Origin: Halospeciosus flavus
GTDB lineage: Archaea; Halobacteriota; Halobacteria; Halobacteriales; Halobacteriaceae
NCBI RefSeq assembly: GCF_029814175.1
Contig: NZ_CP122313.1
Coordinates: forward strand, 62,001-126,000
Length of the DNA: 64,000 nucleotides
Direction of reading: 5' to 3'
The position numbers and the translations under genes are program-made. The notes under the pieces are model-generated. The model made no database searches. It was given only the letters and a program-made list of their open reading frames with translations, and was not told the origin of the DNA. Below are positions 43,476-52,422 of this stretch, one piece after another. The first letter of the stretch is position 1. The number at the start of each line of letters is the position of its first letter.

Positions 43476-44138
43476 ATGGGCCACCGCGCACTCGTTGCGT
43501 ACGAACGAACTGACGGACAGTACACGCTCCACTACTCTCATTGGGGTGCAGCGAATCTCAAGCTCAAACACCGAATCTCGGCTGAAACCCCGTTCGGTGG
43601 CGAGGACACCGACTCCAAGTGGGCGAAACAGCTGCTGGCGGAACTGGCCGATGGCCTCGAGGCAGATGCCGTCGACGGGTCCCTCGCCGGCAAAGACCGC
43701 CCGTCGACGGTCGTCGAGCCGAAGCCCCGCGCCACCGGGCTCACGCTCGAGGAGATTATCGCTGACCATCTCGACTACCTCCATCACGAGGCGTTCTACG
43801 TGGTGTCACCCACCTTCGAGGTGACCGCCTATCGGACGCTGTGGTTCGGCCTGCAGTACGACTCGGAGACAATCGACCACGGCGAGACGGTCGGTAACGG
43901 CGCGCTCGCGACCGTTCGGTGGCACGACGGCGAGCCGGTCGGCGACGGCCATCTGAAGGGGCAGTTCCGGGCACTGAAAGACGTCGTTGGCGATATGGTC
44001 AACAAGGGTGTGTTCACCCAGTCGACGGCTCGCCAGTACCTCACACAGAAGCTCGGCGAGTGGGTCGGGAAACGCCAGGAACTGCGTATCCCGGGCGGTG
44101 AAGCACCGTCTCCGGACGCGACACTCAGCCGTTCGTAG
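43476..44138 (+). CDS. DUF6735-like protein
   Basis: The ATG at 43476 gives 220 residues beginning MGHRALVAYERTDG, followed by HYSHWGAANLKLK. This start is typical of the haloarchaeal DUF6735 family. The rest is alpha/beta with a long C-terminal helical part (FRALKDVVGDMVNKGVFTQSTARQYLTQKLGEWVGKRQELRIPGGEA). The function is unknown. An in-frame GTT/TTG start 66 bp upstream would run through the hairpin leader, so I reject it. Confidence 0.8.
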   Translation: MGHRALVAYERTDGQYTLHYSHWGAANLKLKHRISAETPFGGEDTDSKWAKQLLAELADGLEADAVDGSLAGKDRPSTVVEPKPRATGLTLEEIIADHLDYLHHEAFYVVSPTFEVTAYRTLWFGLQYDSETIDHGETVGNGALATVRWHDGEPVGDGHLKGQFRALKDVVGDMVNKGVFTQSTARQYLTQKLGEWVGKRQELRIPGGEAPSPDATLSRS

Positions 44139-44164
44139 GCCGATTTGCGTCGAAGCAGATGGTG

Positions 44165-44197
44165 GTTTTTCTGGGGCTGAAAGGACTGAGCCCCACC
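44165..44197 (+). promoter_or_regulatory. 5' leader stem-loop (variant)
   Basis: TTTTTCT, then GGGGCT-N10-AGCCCC, forms a 6-bp stem 17 bp before the ATG at 44214. The polarity of G and C is reversed relative to the main family. Confidence 0.45.
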
Positions 44198-44213
44198 GTA
44201 GGCTCGTGATTGG

Positions 44214-44635
44214 ATGCCCGAGAAACCAGACGACGACCCATTCCACGATTGCGAGTTAGATCCCGACGCAGTCCTCGGGACACGCACCTTCCACGATGTC
44301 CTGTTCACCGACGATACCGAGACGCCGGTAAACGTGCTGACCGGCGAGACGCCCGCACATTCGCAGGCGACCGTCGAGGAAGCGAAGGCGTTCGCTGCGA
44401 GTATCGACACGGACACACCACAAATCGCGCTCCCGGCCTCTGTCGAGACGCAGTCGAGACCCAGAGCAAGCCCTACACCTCAGCTGCGTTCTTCCACTTC
44501 AAGGCGACGGGGTCACTCGAACGACACCGTGCCTACCACGCCGCGTACGACTCGGATGCGTTCACCGTCGACTTCGAGGCCGACTACGAATCGGGCGACC
44601 TGACCATCACTGTCGAACGAGTGGAGGAGGACTGA
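44214..44635 (+). pseudogene. Conserved hypothetical gene frameshifted by an 11-bp duplication
   Basis: The first frame reads MPEKPDDDPFHDCELDPDAVLG to about residue 79 (IALPASVET). The rest of the protein (TQSKPYTSAAFFHFKATGSLERHRAYH, then YESGDLTITVERVEED) continues in another frame to a stop at 44635. At the junction GTCGAGACGCA (44442-44452) is repeated as GTCGAGACCCA (44453-44463). Removing one copy restores a single 136-residue reading frame. The parent protein is unrecognised. Confidence 0.8.
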
Positions 44636-44695
44636 GAAAGGAAACTCTGGAGCAGGTCCACTTTTTTATATGTCAGGTACATCCATGGAATCCAT

Positions 44696-45502
44696 ATGGA
44701 GGCTCAGCGGACAATCCAACGCCTCATCGATCACATAACATTCGGTCACGGGATCCATCTGTTCCTTCAAGTTCTTCTCCTTGAATTCGCCTCCGTCTTT
44801 CTTACCTTCCAGTTCTCCAGCTCCCTCCTCCTCCAAATATCAAACCCCAATTTCTTCATTGGCGTCTACGCCGCTACTTCTGTCATCTTCCTTGGCATCC
44901 TCTTCCTGTTCACAGCCAAAATGAGGAAACGCACCTTTTCCCCACCACTCCAACAAGTGCGTCGCCTCGCCATTTCCATCCTTGGCTACATCGCCGCATC
45001 AGGCGTTGTCATCACATTTGGCTACCTCCTCCTCATTCTCGCCACAACCGGTAGAACTGGTATCGGCCGTCTGGATTACGTCTTCTCCGTAATGCTCACT
45101 ACCCTATTCGCCGCCTTACTCGCCGTCGGGTACCACGCACGGGTCGTTGACAAACAACCCGACCGCGAGACTATCACTGGGACAGTCACAGCGTGGCAAG
45201 ACTCCCTCGCATGGGTCAACGAGGACGATCGTAGCCACGCCAAGCAAGACGCATATGATGAATTCACTAATCGGATGAACGATTTATCAGAACTGTTATC
45301 GAACGCAAAGACGGTTCACGGGAGACAGCTACGACGTGATTTCGAGGCATGGAGAGACGATTTTGAGACGCACAGTGAACTATCGAAGGAAACCATTATC
45401 AAAGGACAAGGAGAGAACAAGAATGAACGTTTGGAGCAGGAGCATCAAAAACTGGAATCGATCCAACGAAGGCTCCGGATTATCGCTGGAGAACAGAAAT
45501 GA
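44696..45502 (+). CDS. Membrane protein of the SMC operon (candidate effector)
   Basis: The 268-residue protein has four membrane helices at about 20-40, 52-72, 94-118 and 130-150. A cytoplasmic helical or coiled-coil tail follows (about 160-268; DEFTNRMNDLSELLSNAKTVHG, RLEQEHQKLESIQRRL). No catalytic motif is visible. Its codon use is visibly less GC-biased at third positions than its neighbours, a sign of separate origin. It is the first of four overlapping genes. A membrane-active effector role is inferred from defence operons of similar design. Confidence 0.7.
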   Translation: MEAQRTIQRLIDHITFGHGIHLFLQVLLLEFASVFLTFQFSSSLLLQISNPNFFIGVYAATSVIFLGILFLFTAKMRKRTFSPPLQQVRRLAISILGYIAASGVVITFGYLLLILATTGRTGIGRLDYVFSVMLTTLFAALLAVGYHARVVDKQPDRETITGTVTAWQDSLAWVNEDDRSHAKQDAYDEFTNRMNDLSELLSNAKTVHGRQLRRDFEAWRDDFETHSELSKETIIKGQGENKNERLEQEHQKLESIQRRLRIIAGEQK

Positions 45503-46005
45503 TTACCCGGTATAACTCGACACAAGATGCCGTCCCGCACGAAGAAAATCTACTGATTCTCACCAAGAGCGGCGGCTGCTACGGCCAAGACTTCACCGAC
45601 ATCGTGCAGGAGATCCGGGACGGAATCCACGGCGACAAGCTCCTGATCCAGGAATACTTCCACTCACTAGACAACCTTGTAGACCGAGACAAATTGATTC
45701 AGAACAGCGTCTGGATCATCCATTGGCAGGAATGCCTTGAAAACGAACCGTATCCTCATCTCAAGCACTATCTTGAGACGCGGAGTTACCCAAATGAAGG
45801 CGAGATTATTCTCTGCGTCAACGGCTCTGACAAGGCGGAAACAGTTGGATCTCGCTATCCGCGAGTTTCCGTCGCTCCGTCAAAGGAATACCTCGTGGCG
45901 TACGCACTGGGCCACCTGAACACGGCGAATCCGGCCTGTTCAGGTGGGACGAAAAAGGTGATCGAGTGGAACAACGAGGTTTGTGATGAATTGGGGGTGC
46001 CCTGA
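45499..46005 (+). CDS. Uncharacterised protein of the SMC operon
   Basis: The 168-residue protein starts with strand-helix units (NLLILTKSGGCYGQDFTDIVQEIRDGIHGDKLLIQEYFHSL, then SVWIIHWQECLE, then GEIILCVNGSDKA). These suggest a small alpha/beta (Rossmann- or TIR-like) fold. I do not recognise a family and see no clear catalytic motif. It overlaps both neighbours (ATGA with the membrane gene, TGATG with the next), so production is stoichiometrically linked. Confidence 0.65.
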   Translation: MITRYNSTQDAVPHEENLLILTKSGGCYGQDFTDIVQEIRDGIHGDKLLIQEYFHSLDNLVDRDKLIQNSVWIIHWQECLENEPYPHLKHYLETRSYPNEGEIILCVNGSDKAETVGSRYPRVSVAPSKEYLVAYALGHLNTANPACSGGTKKVIEWNNEVCDELGVP

Positions 46006-46940
46006 TGCCGAACGAATGGAAAGTCCTCGAACGCGCAGTTGACCGGTTCGAATTGGATCCCGAGCAACGGCAGGAATACGTCCGGACCATCACCGAAGTT
46101 TACGGCGAAGCCATGGCGACTAGGAGCGAGTTTGAGGAATTCGGAGAGGAGTACTACTCGTTCCTGAATCGAGAGGTGTTCTCAGACGACCGCGTCATCT
46201 CAACCCTCAGCAGTTTCGGGCTCTCGGAGGAGCAACTGGCTGCATTCCGCGACGGGACGATCGCCAGCGACGAATTGGTGAAAACGTGGAACGAGCTCCG
46301 GTTCCGGATTGACGAGCTCATTGACTTCGCAATGCTACTGAAGCTGGTGAAGGATTACGGCGACCGGTCCGACACTGGAATGATTGAATCGCGGTACCGC
46401 CTACAGAAGCTGGTCTACCTCGTGAACCGTAGGATCGCGCAACAAGATGACTACGCTGCCATCGGAGAATTAGAAGGCGATCTCGGAATGCTTGACCGTA
46501 CTGGATACCGTTACCGCTTCACGAAACGTAGCTCCGGCCCCTTCTCGTCCGACGTCTACGAAGATAAGAACCGCTTGTTCGCCTGGCAACTAATTGATGA
46601 ACCTGTTATCGGTCAGAAGGGGACGGGGGAGGTCGGAGAACACGAACGCCGCTATGGTGTCGAATTAGCGCCTGCGGGCGAAATCATGGTGAACGAGTTC
46701 TACGACCGGATCGAACACGCCGATAGTATGATGCTCTCATCTTGGAACTATGCCCAGCAAACGGTAATTGACGAGATCGCCCACATGACGCATGATGACT
46801 TTGTTCAATATATTAGTGAGGGGGACCGTCTCCAGAAGGCCTCGACTGGAGCAGAACTCCTCGTCGGCCCGCGGAGAAAATTCAAAGCGAACGAAATCGA
46901 GTTCTTAGACGAGTTAACGGGGGAGTTCGCACATGCCTGA
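46005..46940 (+). CDS. SMC-operon middle component with Panacea/SocA-like region
   Basis: The 311-residue protein is helical in its first 115 residues. It then shows RLQKLVYLVNRRIAQQDDYAAIG and RYRFTKRSSGPFSSDVYEDKNRLFAWQLI. The Q-K-L-V-Y-L ... G-P-F-S-x-x-V-Y pattern recalls Panacea/SocA-like (DUF4065) antitoxin-type domains. The C-terminal third is charged and helical. It overlaps the ATPase gene by 8 bp. In three-component ABC systems the protein encoded before the ATPase is the adaptor, which would be its role here. Confidence 0.65.
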   Translation: MPNEWKVLERAVDRFELDPEQRQEYVRTITEVYGEAMATRSEFEEFGEEYYSFLNREVFSDDRVISTLSSFGLSEEQLAAFRDGTIASDELVKTWNELRFRIDELIDFAMLLKLVKDYGDRSDTGMIESRYRLQKLVYLVNRRIAQQDDYAAIGELEGDLGMLDRTGYRYRFTKRSSGPFSSDVYEDKNRLFAWQLIDEPVIGQKGTGEVGEHERRYGVELAPAGEIMVNEFYDRIEHADSMMLSSWNYAQQTVIDEIAHMTHDDFVQYISEGDRLQKASTGAELLVGPRRKFKANEIEFLDELTGEFAHA

Positions 46941-48969
46941 GCGTGAGGAGATCATTGTGAGTATCATTGAGGCGTTGGAGGCAGAGGACATGGAGCCGGA
47001 TCAGATTGACGAATGCCGCCAGCTGCTCGAAGCGAACTACCACGAACCGGAGTTTCCCGTTGATAGGGTAACGATACGGCGGATTCGGGCGCAACAGTTC
47101 CGAAATCTGGATGACCGAGTGGTCCGGCTAGATGACACTGATACAGCTCTCTACGGCCCAAATGATCAGGGAAAGACTGCGATCCTTGAGGCAATTCGGT
47201 TTAACCTGTTCGGCCGTCAGGAAAAACAACGAATTACACTGACCGATCCGATCCAGTCCGAGCAGGATTCACTAGAAACAACTGGGAATTGGTCGGTCGA
47301 TACGAACCACTATTTGGTTCAACGGCTTTTAAATCGGGACGGCCGCGGGTATTCAGGTGACGATCGGCCAAAGCTGAATACAGATCCATCGTCGGAGGAT
47401 GACATCCCCTTCCAAGCCCGGAACACACAGCAGGATGTTTCCGAGGCATTCGGTATCTGGCCGGTTGAATCCCGTGAGTTTGGTCGGTACAACATTTTCT
47501 CATTGTTCTGCTTGATGGCGCCAGAGTACAAGAAGTTCCTCCGCTGGCAGGACAAAGAGGATTTCATTGACCTTCTGTTCGGCATTAACCTAGCCGCTGC
47601 GATCAACCAGAGCAAGAAACGGCGATCTGAGAAGTATGAGCTGACCGAAGAAGAAGAAACAGCCGCAGAAGAGCTTAAAACCGCCCAGAGCCGAGAGAAG
47701 AAATTGGCGGAACGGCTGGCCGAATTGCAGGAGAACAAGAAGGAGATTGAAACAAAATTAGCGGATCGTCGAGCGGAACTTCGCTCTATCAATGAAACGC
47801 TAGAACAGGATAATGAGCTGGAACAGCTGGAGTCAGAGAAGTTGCGGCTGCAACGGCAAATAAACAACTTGGAGTCCGAAAAACGGGAGACACGCGGTGA
47901 TTTGCGGGAAATTCGGCTGAGTATCGAGCGATATGAGGAGATGGAGATGGGGGAAGAGGTTCATTCAACAGCTCAGGACCTGCAGGAGATGATGAGCATC
48001 CCGGAACGGTGCCCAATCTGTACAAACGATGTCGATGATTCGCAACGCCGCCGGCTGTTGAATGATGGAGATTGTCCGCTGTGTCGTAAGGAGGTCCCAG
48101 ACAAGAGGATTGAAACGGCCACCGAGCGGGACGTACGTGAATCGGCCATGGAACGCGAAGAGGTGGAAGAGCAACTGACCGAGCTGCGATCCCGGGAACG
48201 AAAACTCGAGGGGGAACTAGATCTTCTTGAGTCACGGATTCAAGATCATCAGGAACAGCTGGAAACGATAGAATCACAGATCGCGGAGAGCGATGTCACC
48301 CAGTTAATTGACCGGCGGGATGAATTGGAAACAGAAATATCTTCGCTGGAGCGGGATGCGACATCGGTCCAAGTGGAGATCAATGCCAAGGAGGACGAAC
48401 TTGACGACACTACTGAACGTATTGAAGATTTAGAAGGGGCGTACGAACGCCGCCGTGAGAAGGTAGAGAAACGACAAGCGTTGCAAACCTTCGAGCGAAT
48501 CGTTCGTCGGCATATTGAGGAAGAGCGAACTGATCTCAAGAGCAACTTACGGGAGGAGATGAATGACCTTCTCTCCTACTTCGAACACGGTCGGTTTGCC
48601 GATGCCCAGAATGTTGTGTTCAATCCACAGGGGGGCTACGATTTCACCGTCGTGATCGAGGACGGGAATGATGTCCCGTCCGATCGGCATAACGAGTACT
48701 CGAACGAGGGGAAGATTCTGGCCTTACTGTTCCATACGGCCGTCTTGAAGCAGCTGGCAGAGCAATCGAACACGCTGCCGATCCGGATGTTCATATTTGA
48801 CTCTCCATATTTCGATATCCCGGACACAGGGAATGCACCCGATATTACAAACTTTGTATTGGCGTTGCCAGAAGAATTGCCGGAGTATCAGGTGATTGTG
48901 ACGGTGACAGATTCAGCGTTATCGGATCGTTCAGCGCTGAATGAGAAATATCAGATTGAGGATTTCTGA
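46933..48969 (+). CDS. Rad50/SMC-like ATPase of an ABC-three-component-type defence operon
   Basis: The 678-residue protein has Walker A GPNDQGKT (Lys81) in an N-terminal ATPase half. Two long coiled coils (about 230-350 and 400-560) flank a zinc-hook-like tip with C360-x2-C363 and C381-x2-C384 (CPIC, CPLC). The C-terminal half holds a signature-like segment NEYSNEGKILALLFH and Walker B MFIFDSP (Asp623-Ser624, Ser in place of the usual Glu). That D-S form is known in DUF2326/ABC-3C-type ATPases. It should be the sensor or motor of the operon. Confidence 0.85.
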   Translation: MPEREEIIVSIIEALEAEDMEPDQIDECRQLLEANYHEPEFPVDRVTIRRIRAQQFRNLDDRVVRLDDTDTALYGPNDQGKTAILEAIRFNLFGRQEKQRITLTDPIQSEQDSLETTGNWSVDTNHYLVQRLLNRDGRGYSGDDRPKLNTDPSSEDDIPFQARNTQQDVSEAFGIWPVESREFGRYNIFSLFCLMAPEYKKFLRWQDKEDFIDLLFGINLAAAINQSKKRRSEKYELTEEEETAAEELKTAQSREKKLAERLAELQENKKEIETKLADRRAELRSINETLEQDNELEQLESEKLRLQRQINNLESEKRETRGDLREIRLSIERYEEMEMGEEVHSTAQDLQEMMSIPERCPICTNDVDDSQRRRLLNDGDCPLCRKEVPDKRIETATERDVRESAMEREEVEEQLTELRSRERKLEGELDLLESRIQDHQEQLETIESQIAESDVTQLIDRRDELETEISSLERDATSVQVEINAKEDELDDTTERIEDLEGAYERRREKVEKRQALQTFERIVRRHIEEERTDLKSNLREEMNDLLSYFEHGRFADAQNVVFNPQGGYDFTVVIEDGNDVPSDRHNEYSNEGKILALLFHTAVLKQLAEQSNTLPIRMFIFDSPYFDIPDTGNAPDITNFVLALPEELPEYQVIVTVTDSALSDRSALNEKYQIEDF

Positions 48970-49080
48970 CTTAGACCACCGTTCATAGAGATTCAACAGC
49001 CAAAACAAAGGTAGCAACCTGGGAGCATTCCATCCGTTGAGCGTGCGGAAAATTCTGAAACGCACGTAGTTCGAGATGGG

Positions 49081-49111
49081 TTTTTCGAGCGCCGGCGATG
49101 GGTGCCGGCGC
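49081..49111 (+). promoter_or_regulatory. 5' leader stem-loop separated from its gene by an insertion sequence
   Basis: TTTTTCGA precedes an 8-bp perfect stem GCGCCGGC/GCCGGCGC. Before the IS inserted at 49179, this leader would have stood about 57 bp before the start codon of the gene now at 50585. Confidence 0.55.
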
Positions 49112-49178
49112 AGCAGGAGCGAGCGAGCAATCACTCCCGGTGCGTCGGCGCTTCAAGGTGTTCGAGATGCACATGGTA

Positions 49179-50580
49179 CATTCGTCTTTAGTTAAGACTC
49201 ACACCTCGGTTGTGTAGCGGTAGCGAGCGTCTCTTGTAAGATCGGTCGTTGCTTGTGGATCTTCTGTGCGTCCTCGATCAGCCGCTCCAACAGCGGCGGT
49301 GGCGAATAACCGAGGTGCTCACCGAGTTCGTGGAGGATGAGCTGGGCGTGCGACCGGAAGGTCGCCGCCCAGCGTTCCGGGGGAAACACGAGCTCATCAT
49401 CCGCCTGCTCGGTGACCAGATCCAACAGATCACGGCTCACAAGCAGTGACAGCAACGCTGCGTACAGCAAGATCTTCACCACGTGCTCGTTGCTCGTGTC
49501 GAACTCGTCCAGGTCGTACTGCGTCTTCAACTCACGGAACAGCAACTCCACTTCCCACCGACACCGGTAGATCTGCGCTAAATCCGCCGGAAAGAACTCC
49601 TCTCGCGACAGATTTGTCACGTATAGATGGTAGTCGTCGGCGTCCTCGTCGCGGACGCCGACGACGCGGAACCGCTTCGTATCCAGCGACCGCGTCCCGT
49701 TGTACGGCCCGCGCTTGAACTCGACTTCGACTTCCACATCGATGTACGTCCGGTCGAGATCGTCGAGCACATCACGGAGTTGCTTGCCCTCAAGGGAATG
49801 GCGCGGCCGCGCCATTCCCGTAATTCATCCGTAATCACCGGATTCGCGTTCTGTTTCAGCCGGCTCACGAAGGAGCCGCCGTTCTCGTCGATCCGCGCAA
49901 ACCGTCGGTACTTGAAGTACGCGAGGTCGAACAATACGAGGCGGTTCTCAAGCCACGACCCTGTCTTGAACAGCGTGCTGTCGTGTGCTTTCTCGTCGGT
50001 AACGTCGATCCGTTCAATCGTCTGTTCAGTGGCATTGTGGAGCAGGTGGAGCTTCGCTCCAGCCTGCTCCTCGTGGCGGGCTTCGAACTGATCAGCGAGA
50101 AACTCGTGTAACCGCAACACCGTTCCATCAGCGATCATTACATCACTGAATCGGTCGATGTCAACGTCAACAGTGTCGGGAACAGCGACCTCGTCGAGAC
50201 CGTGCTCGACGAGGTCGCGGAAGTACTCCGCGAGCGTCGGCGTCAACCGCTGATAGAACCCACCCGGTGAGATCGGCTCGTCAGCTGTGGAGTTGTAGCT
50301 GCGTCGAAACCCTGCGAGTGTTCGGCGTTCGCCTGCGGCGAAGCCGAACACGAATGCCCAGACGAAGACGGGAATCTGGAGCTTGCGGTCGCGTTCGACC
50401 ACGCCGAGTTCCTCGGCGTGCTCTTCGAGGAACTCGGAGGGAAACAGTGTAGTGAGCCGACGCATAATCCGTGATGAGGAGGTTTCGTTGTGCACACTCG
50501 ACACCTCCTCATTCCTTCCGAAAAGTAGCCTCGATAAGCCGCCACTGTCACGCGGTTCGTCTCCTAACTAAAGACGGATG
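49179..50580 (-). mobile_element. ISH8-like insertion sequence (IS4 family), 1402 bp
   Basis: Terminal inverted repeats match 15 of 16 bases (CATTCGTCTTTAGTTA at the left; the right end reads TAACTAAAGACGGATG). A 10-bp direct repeat GCACATGGTA flanks the element at 49169-49178 and 50581-50590, the target duplication. Length, ends and duplication size fit the ISH8 group. The perfect duplication suggests a recent insertion. Confidence 0.92.
49192..50504 (-). pseudogene. IS4-family (ISH8-like) transposase, frameshifted
   Basis: The N-terminal frame starts at 50504 and carries the first DDE Asp region (FSDVMIADGTVLRLHEFLADQF) and FDLAYFKYRRFARID with the second Asp. The remainder, including LYVTNLSREEFFPADLAQIYRCRWEVELLFRELKTQ with the YREK-like Glu motif, lies in another frame ending at 49192. 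A single missing C in the run near 49794-49800 accounts for the break. Either the copy is dead or the two halves are joined by frameshifting. The rest of the sequence is intact. Confidence 0.88.
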
Positions 50581-50584
50581 GCAC

Positions 50585-51070
50585 ATGGTAATTTACGCTC
50601 TGGTAGAAGAATCGACGCACGACGACGCACTGGCCACCGGAAAGACGGTGTTCGACCGCCTGGTCGGCGCGGACCCACACGCCGGCGCCGTCTTCGACTA
50701 CTACGTCTGTTTTGATGAGGAGGACACGTCCGTTGCGGGGAAGGCGCGATGGGGTGAGCACCCGACGGCGGCTCCTGTCGACTCCGATGACGGCCAAGAT
50801 CTCCTCGAGCGTGGCTGGGAGGCGACGAAAGAGGAGTTCGAGCGGAATCTCGAACGGGTGAGGGAGGCACTTGACGAACTCTCCGACGAGGAGATCATGC
50901 GCGACGAAGATCTCGCTCGGCACGCCTTCCACCAGGTCGGCGCCTACGACGGGCCAACGATCTTCCTGTACAACGAATATGCGAACGGTATCCGTCACCG
51001 TGAGCAGCTGGATCGAGTGCTGGAGGAGAGCGAGGAGCTCTGGATCGTGCCCGCCGACGTCCACTTCTAA
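50585..51070 (+). CDS. Conserved hypothetical protein cut off from its promoter by the IS
   Basis: The 161-residue acidic protein begins MVIYALVEESTHDD and contains VFDYYVCFDEEDTSVAGKARWG and a long charged helix (WEATKEEFERNLERVREALDEL). No family is recognised. The start codon lies in the right-hand target duplication. The left-hand copy of that duplication follows a potential upstream ATG (ATGCACATGG), so the original start may have been 6 bp earlier. Its hairpin leader is now on the far side of the IS. Expression probably depends on read-through or a new promoter. Confidence 0.75.
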   Translation: MVIYALVEESTHDDALATGKTVFDRLVGADPHAGAVFDYYVCFDEEDTSVAGKARWGEHPTAAPVDSDDGQDLLERGWEATKEEFERNLERVREALDELSDEEIMRDEDLARHAFHQVGAYDGPTIFLYNEYANGIRHREQLDRVLEESEELWIVPADVHF

Positions 51071-51079
51071 CAGAAATAG

Positions 51080-51445
51080 ATGTCCCGGATCACAAATTGG
51101 AAGCGCGAGAGTCGGTCGCCCACACTCGCATACCGGAACACCGAGACCGGCGCTCGGGCGGTCTTACACCGAGCACCGGATTCGTACCGCTACAAGTGGC
51201 GTGGCGTAATCCTCGTCGACGGCTACCCAGTGTGGTCGCGGGGGTACGAGACGAAAGACGCGAAATCGTTCCGTGACGAGCTCCGTGACCGGCCAGCGCC
51301 CGAACTGAGTTGTCCCGAGTGTCCGAACAGCGAGGTGGCAATCGGTGGGAAAACGGCTGACGGTGCGAAGATTCAGCGCTGGTTCGAGTGTCGGAACTGT
51401 GGGTACGAAGCATCCTCGCGAATCGTGTACGGCACCGAGCGCTGA
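51080..51445 (+). CDS. Zinc-ribbon protein (DUF7568-like)
   Basis: The 121-residue protein has an N-terminal beta-rich part (TLAYRNTETGARAVLHRAPDSYRYKWRGVILVDG). A C-terminal zinc ribbon has CPECPNSEVAIGG and FECRNCGYEASSRI. The ribbon resembles transcription-factor-S-like ends. It follows the preceding gene by 9 bp. The function is unknown. It recurs in haloarchaeal plasmids next to the kind of gene found at 51523. Confidence 0.75.
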   Translation: MSRITNWKRESRSPTLAYRNTETGARAVLHRAPDSYRYKWRGVILVDGYPVWSRGYETKDAKSFRDELRDRPAPELSCPECPNSEVAIGGKTADGAKIQRWFECRNCGYEASSRIVYGTER

Positions 51446-51522
51446 TTGATAGGAGCGTATCTGTGGTGACGTTTATTTTGGGCCGGAATGGGTGGCCCGT
51501 CTCAATCGGGCCAGATTCACAG

Positions 51523-51918
51523 ATGAGTCTGGAAGTCATCGACCGTCACAGCGAAGCACTGTTCGAGTTCCTCTGGTGTCCCGTCTGCGGGCACGAGGTA
51601 TTCAGTCACATTCCGTTCGAAGGTGTGTTCTGCAAGAACTGCAACACACAGGTCGAACTCCAAGAATCCCGAGAGACACGCGGCTACGAGGAGGCCGTGC
51701 TCGCCTGCTTCGACACCAACTCAACGTGGAACCTCCACGTCGACGAAAAACTCCGTCGCGACCTACCCGATGGGTCGGCACGGGTGAAGATCCTCGGCGC
51801 ACCAGGTGCCTACAAGGTCGACTGGTGGAGTCCAGCACCCGGTGATGACTGGCAGCCGGTCAAACGAGGCCAGTTCAGCGATGTCGACGAACCAGCCGAT
51901 ATCTCCCATCTCGCGTAG
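51523..51918 (+). CDS. Zinc-ribbon protein (DUF7567-like)
   Basis: The ATG at 51523 (MSLEVIDRHSEALFEFLW) gives 131 residues with CPVCGHEVFSHIPFEGVFCKNCNTQVE as one zinc site. An acidic alpha/beta tail follows. An open frame extends 135 bp upstream but overlaps the previous gene and lacks conserved content. The function is unknown. It belongs to the same small-protein cluster as its neighbour. Confidence 0.75.
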   Translation: MSLEVIDRHSEALFEFLWCPVCGHEVFSHIPFEGVFCKNCNTQVELQESRETRGYEEAVLACFDTNSTWNLHVDEKLRRDLPDGSARVKILGAPGAYKVDWWSPAPGDDWQPVKRGQFSDVDEPADISHLA

Positions 51919-51940
51919 GGGAAAGCAGTTCCTGTGGCTG

Positions 51941-51967
51941 TTTTTCGCCCCCTGAGGGGTGCGGGGG
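51941..51967 (+). promoter_or_regulatory. 5' leader stem-loop
   Basis: TTTTTCGCCCCCTGAGGGG followed by TGCGGGGG is the clearest representative of the leader family, 31 bp before the ATG at 51998. Confidence 0.7.
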
Positions 51968-51997
51968 TGCTCGAACGAGTAGCTCCCGAACAGACCG

Positions 51998-52399
51998 ATG
52001 AGTAGACCTAGCGACACACATCCGATTGAACAGACACACCCAGCGAGCGACTGCGACATCGCCTACGTCGGGTATCGGCAAAGCGGGCAGGCTATCGTTG
52101 AGAAACGTCCCGGCCAAGAACGGCTCACGCCAGAACGGAGTCTCGCGCTGGTGAATCACAGTCCCTCGGGATTCGAATGGGGATATAGTGGTAGTGGTCC
52201 AGCACAACTCGCGCTCGCACTTCTCCTCGACTACACGGGTGACGAGGCATTCGCCCTCGACCACTACCAGGCATTCAAAACCCAGGTCGTGAGCCAGCTG
52301 GACTGCGCTGGGTCTGCTGGACGCTGGCGACTCACCGGACCCGAGATCGACGCAGTCCTTCACGAAACACCCGGCGAGCCGGTCGCACCATCAATCTAA
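51998..52399 (+). CDS. DUF6166-like protein
   Basis: The 133-residue protein contains YVGYRQSGQAIVEKRPG, ALVNHSPSGFEWGYSGSGPAQLALALLLDYTGDEAFAL and a helix ending VVSQL. This is the small DUF6166 fold found across mobile elements. A second copy of the domain is encoded at 53473-54168 with the same layout. The conserved F-x-W-G-Y-x-G-S-G-P loop suggests ligand binding. The function is unknown. Confidence 0.8.
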   Translation: MSRPSDTHPIEQTHPASDCDIAYVGYRQSGQAIVEKRPGQERLTPERSLALVNHSPSGFEWGYSGSGPAQLALALLLDYTGDEAFALDHYQAFKTQVVSQLDCAGSAGRWRLTGPEIDAVLHETPGEPVAPSI

Positions 52400-52422
52400 A
52401 TACCAATTACCGAAAGAAATCC

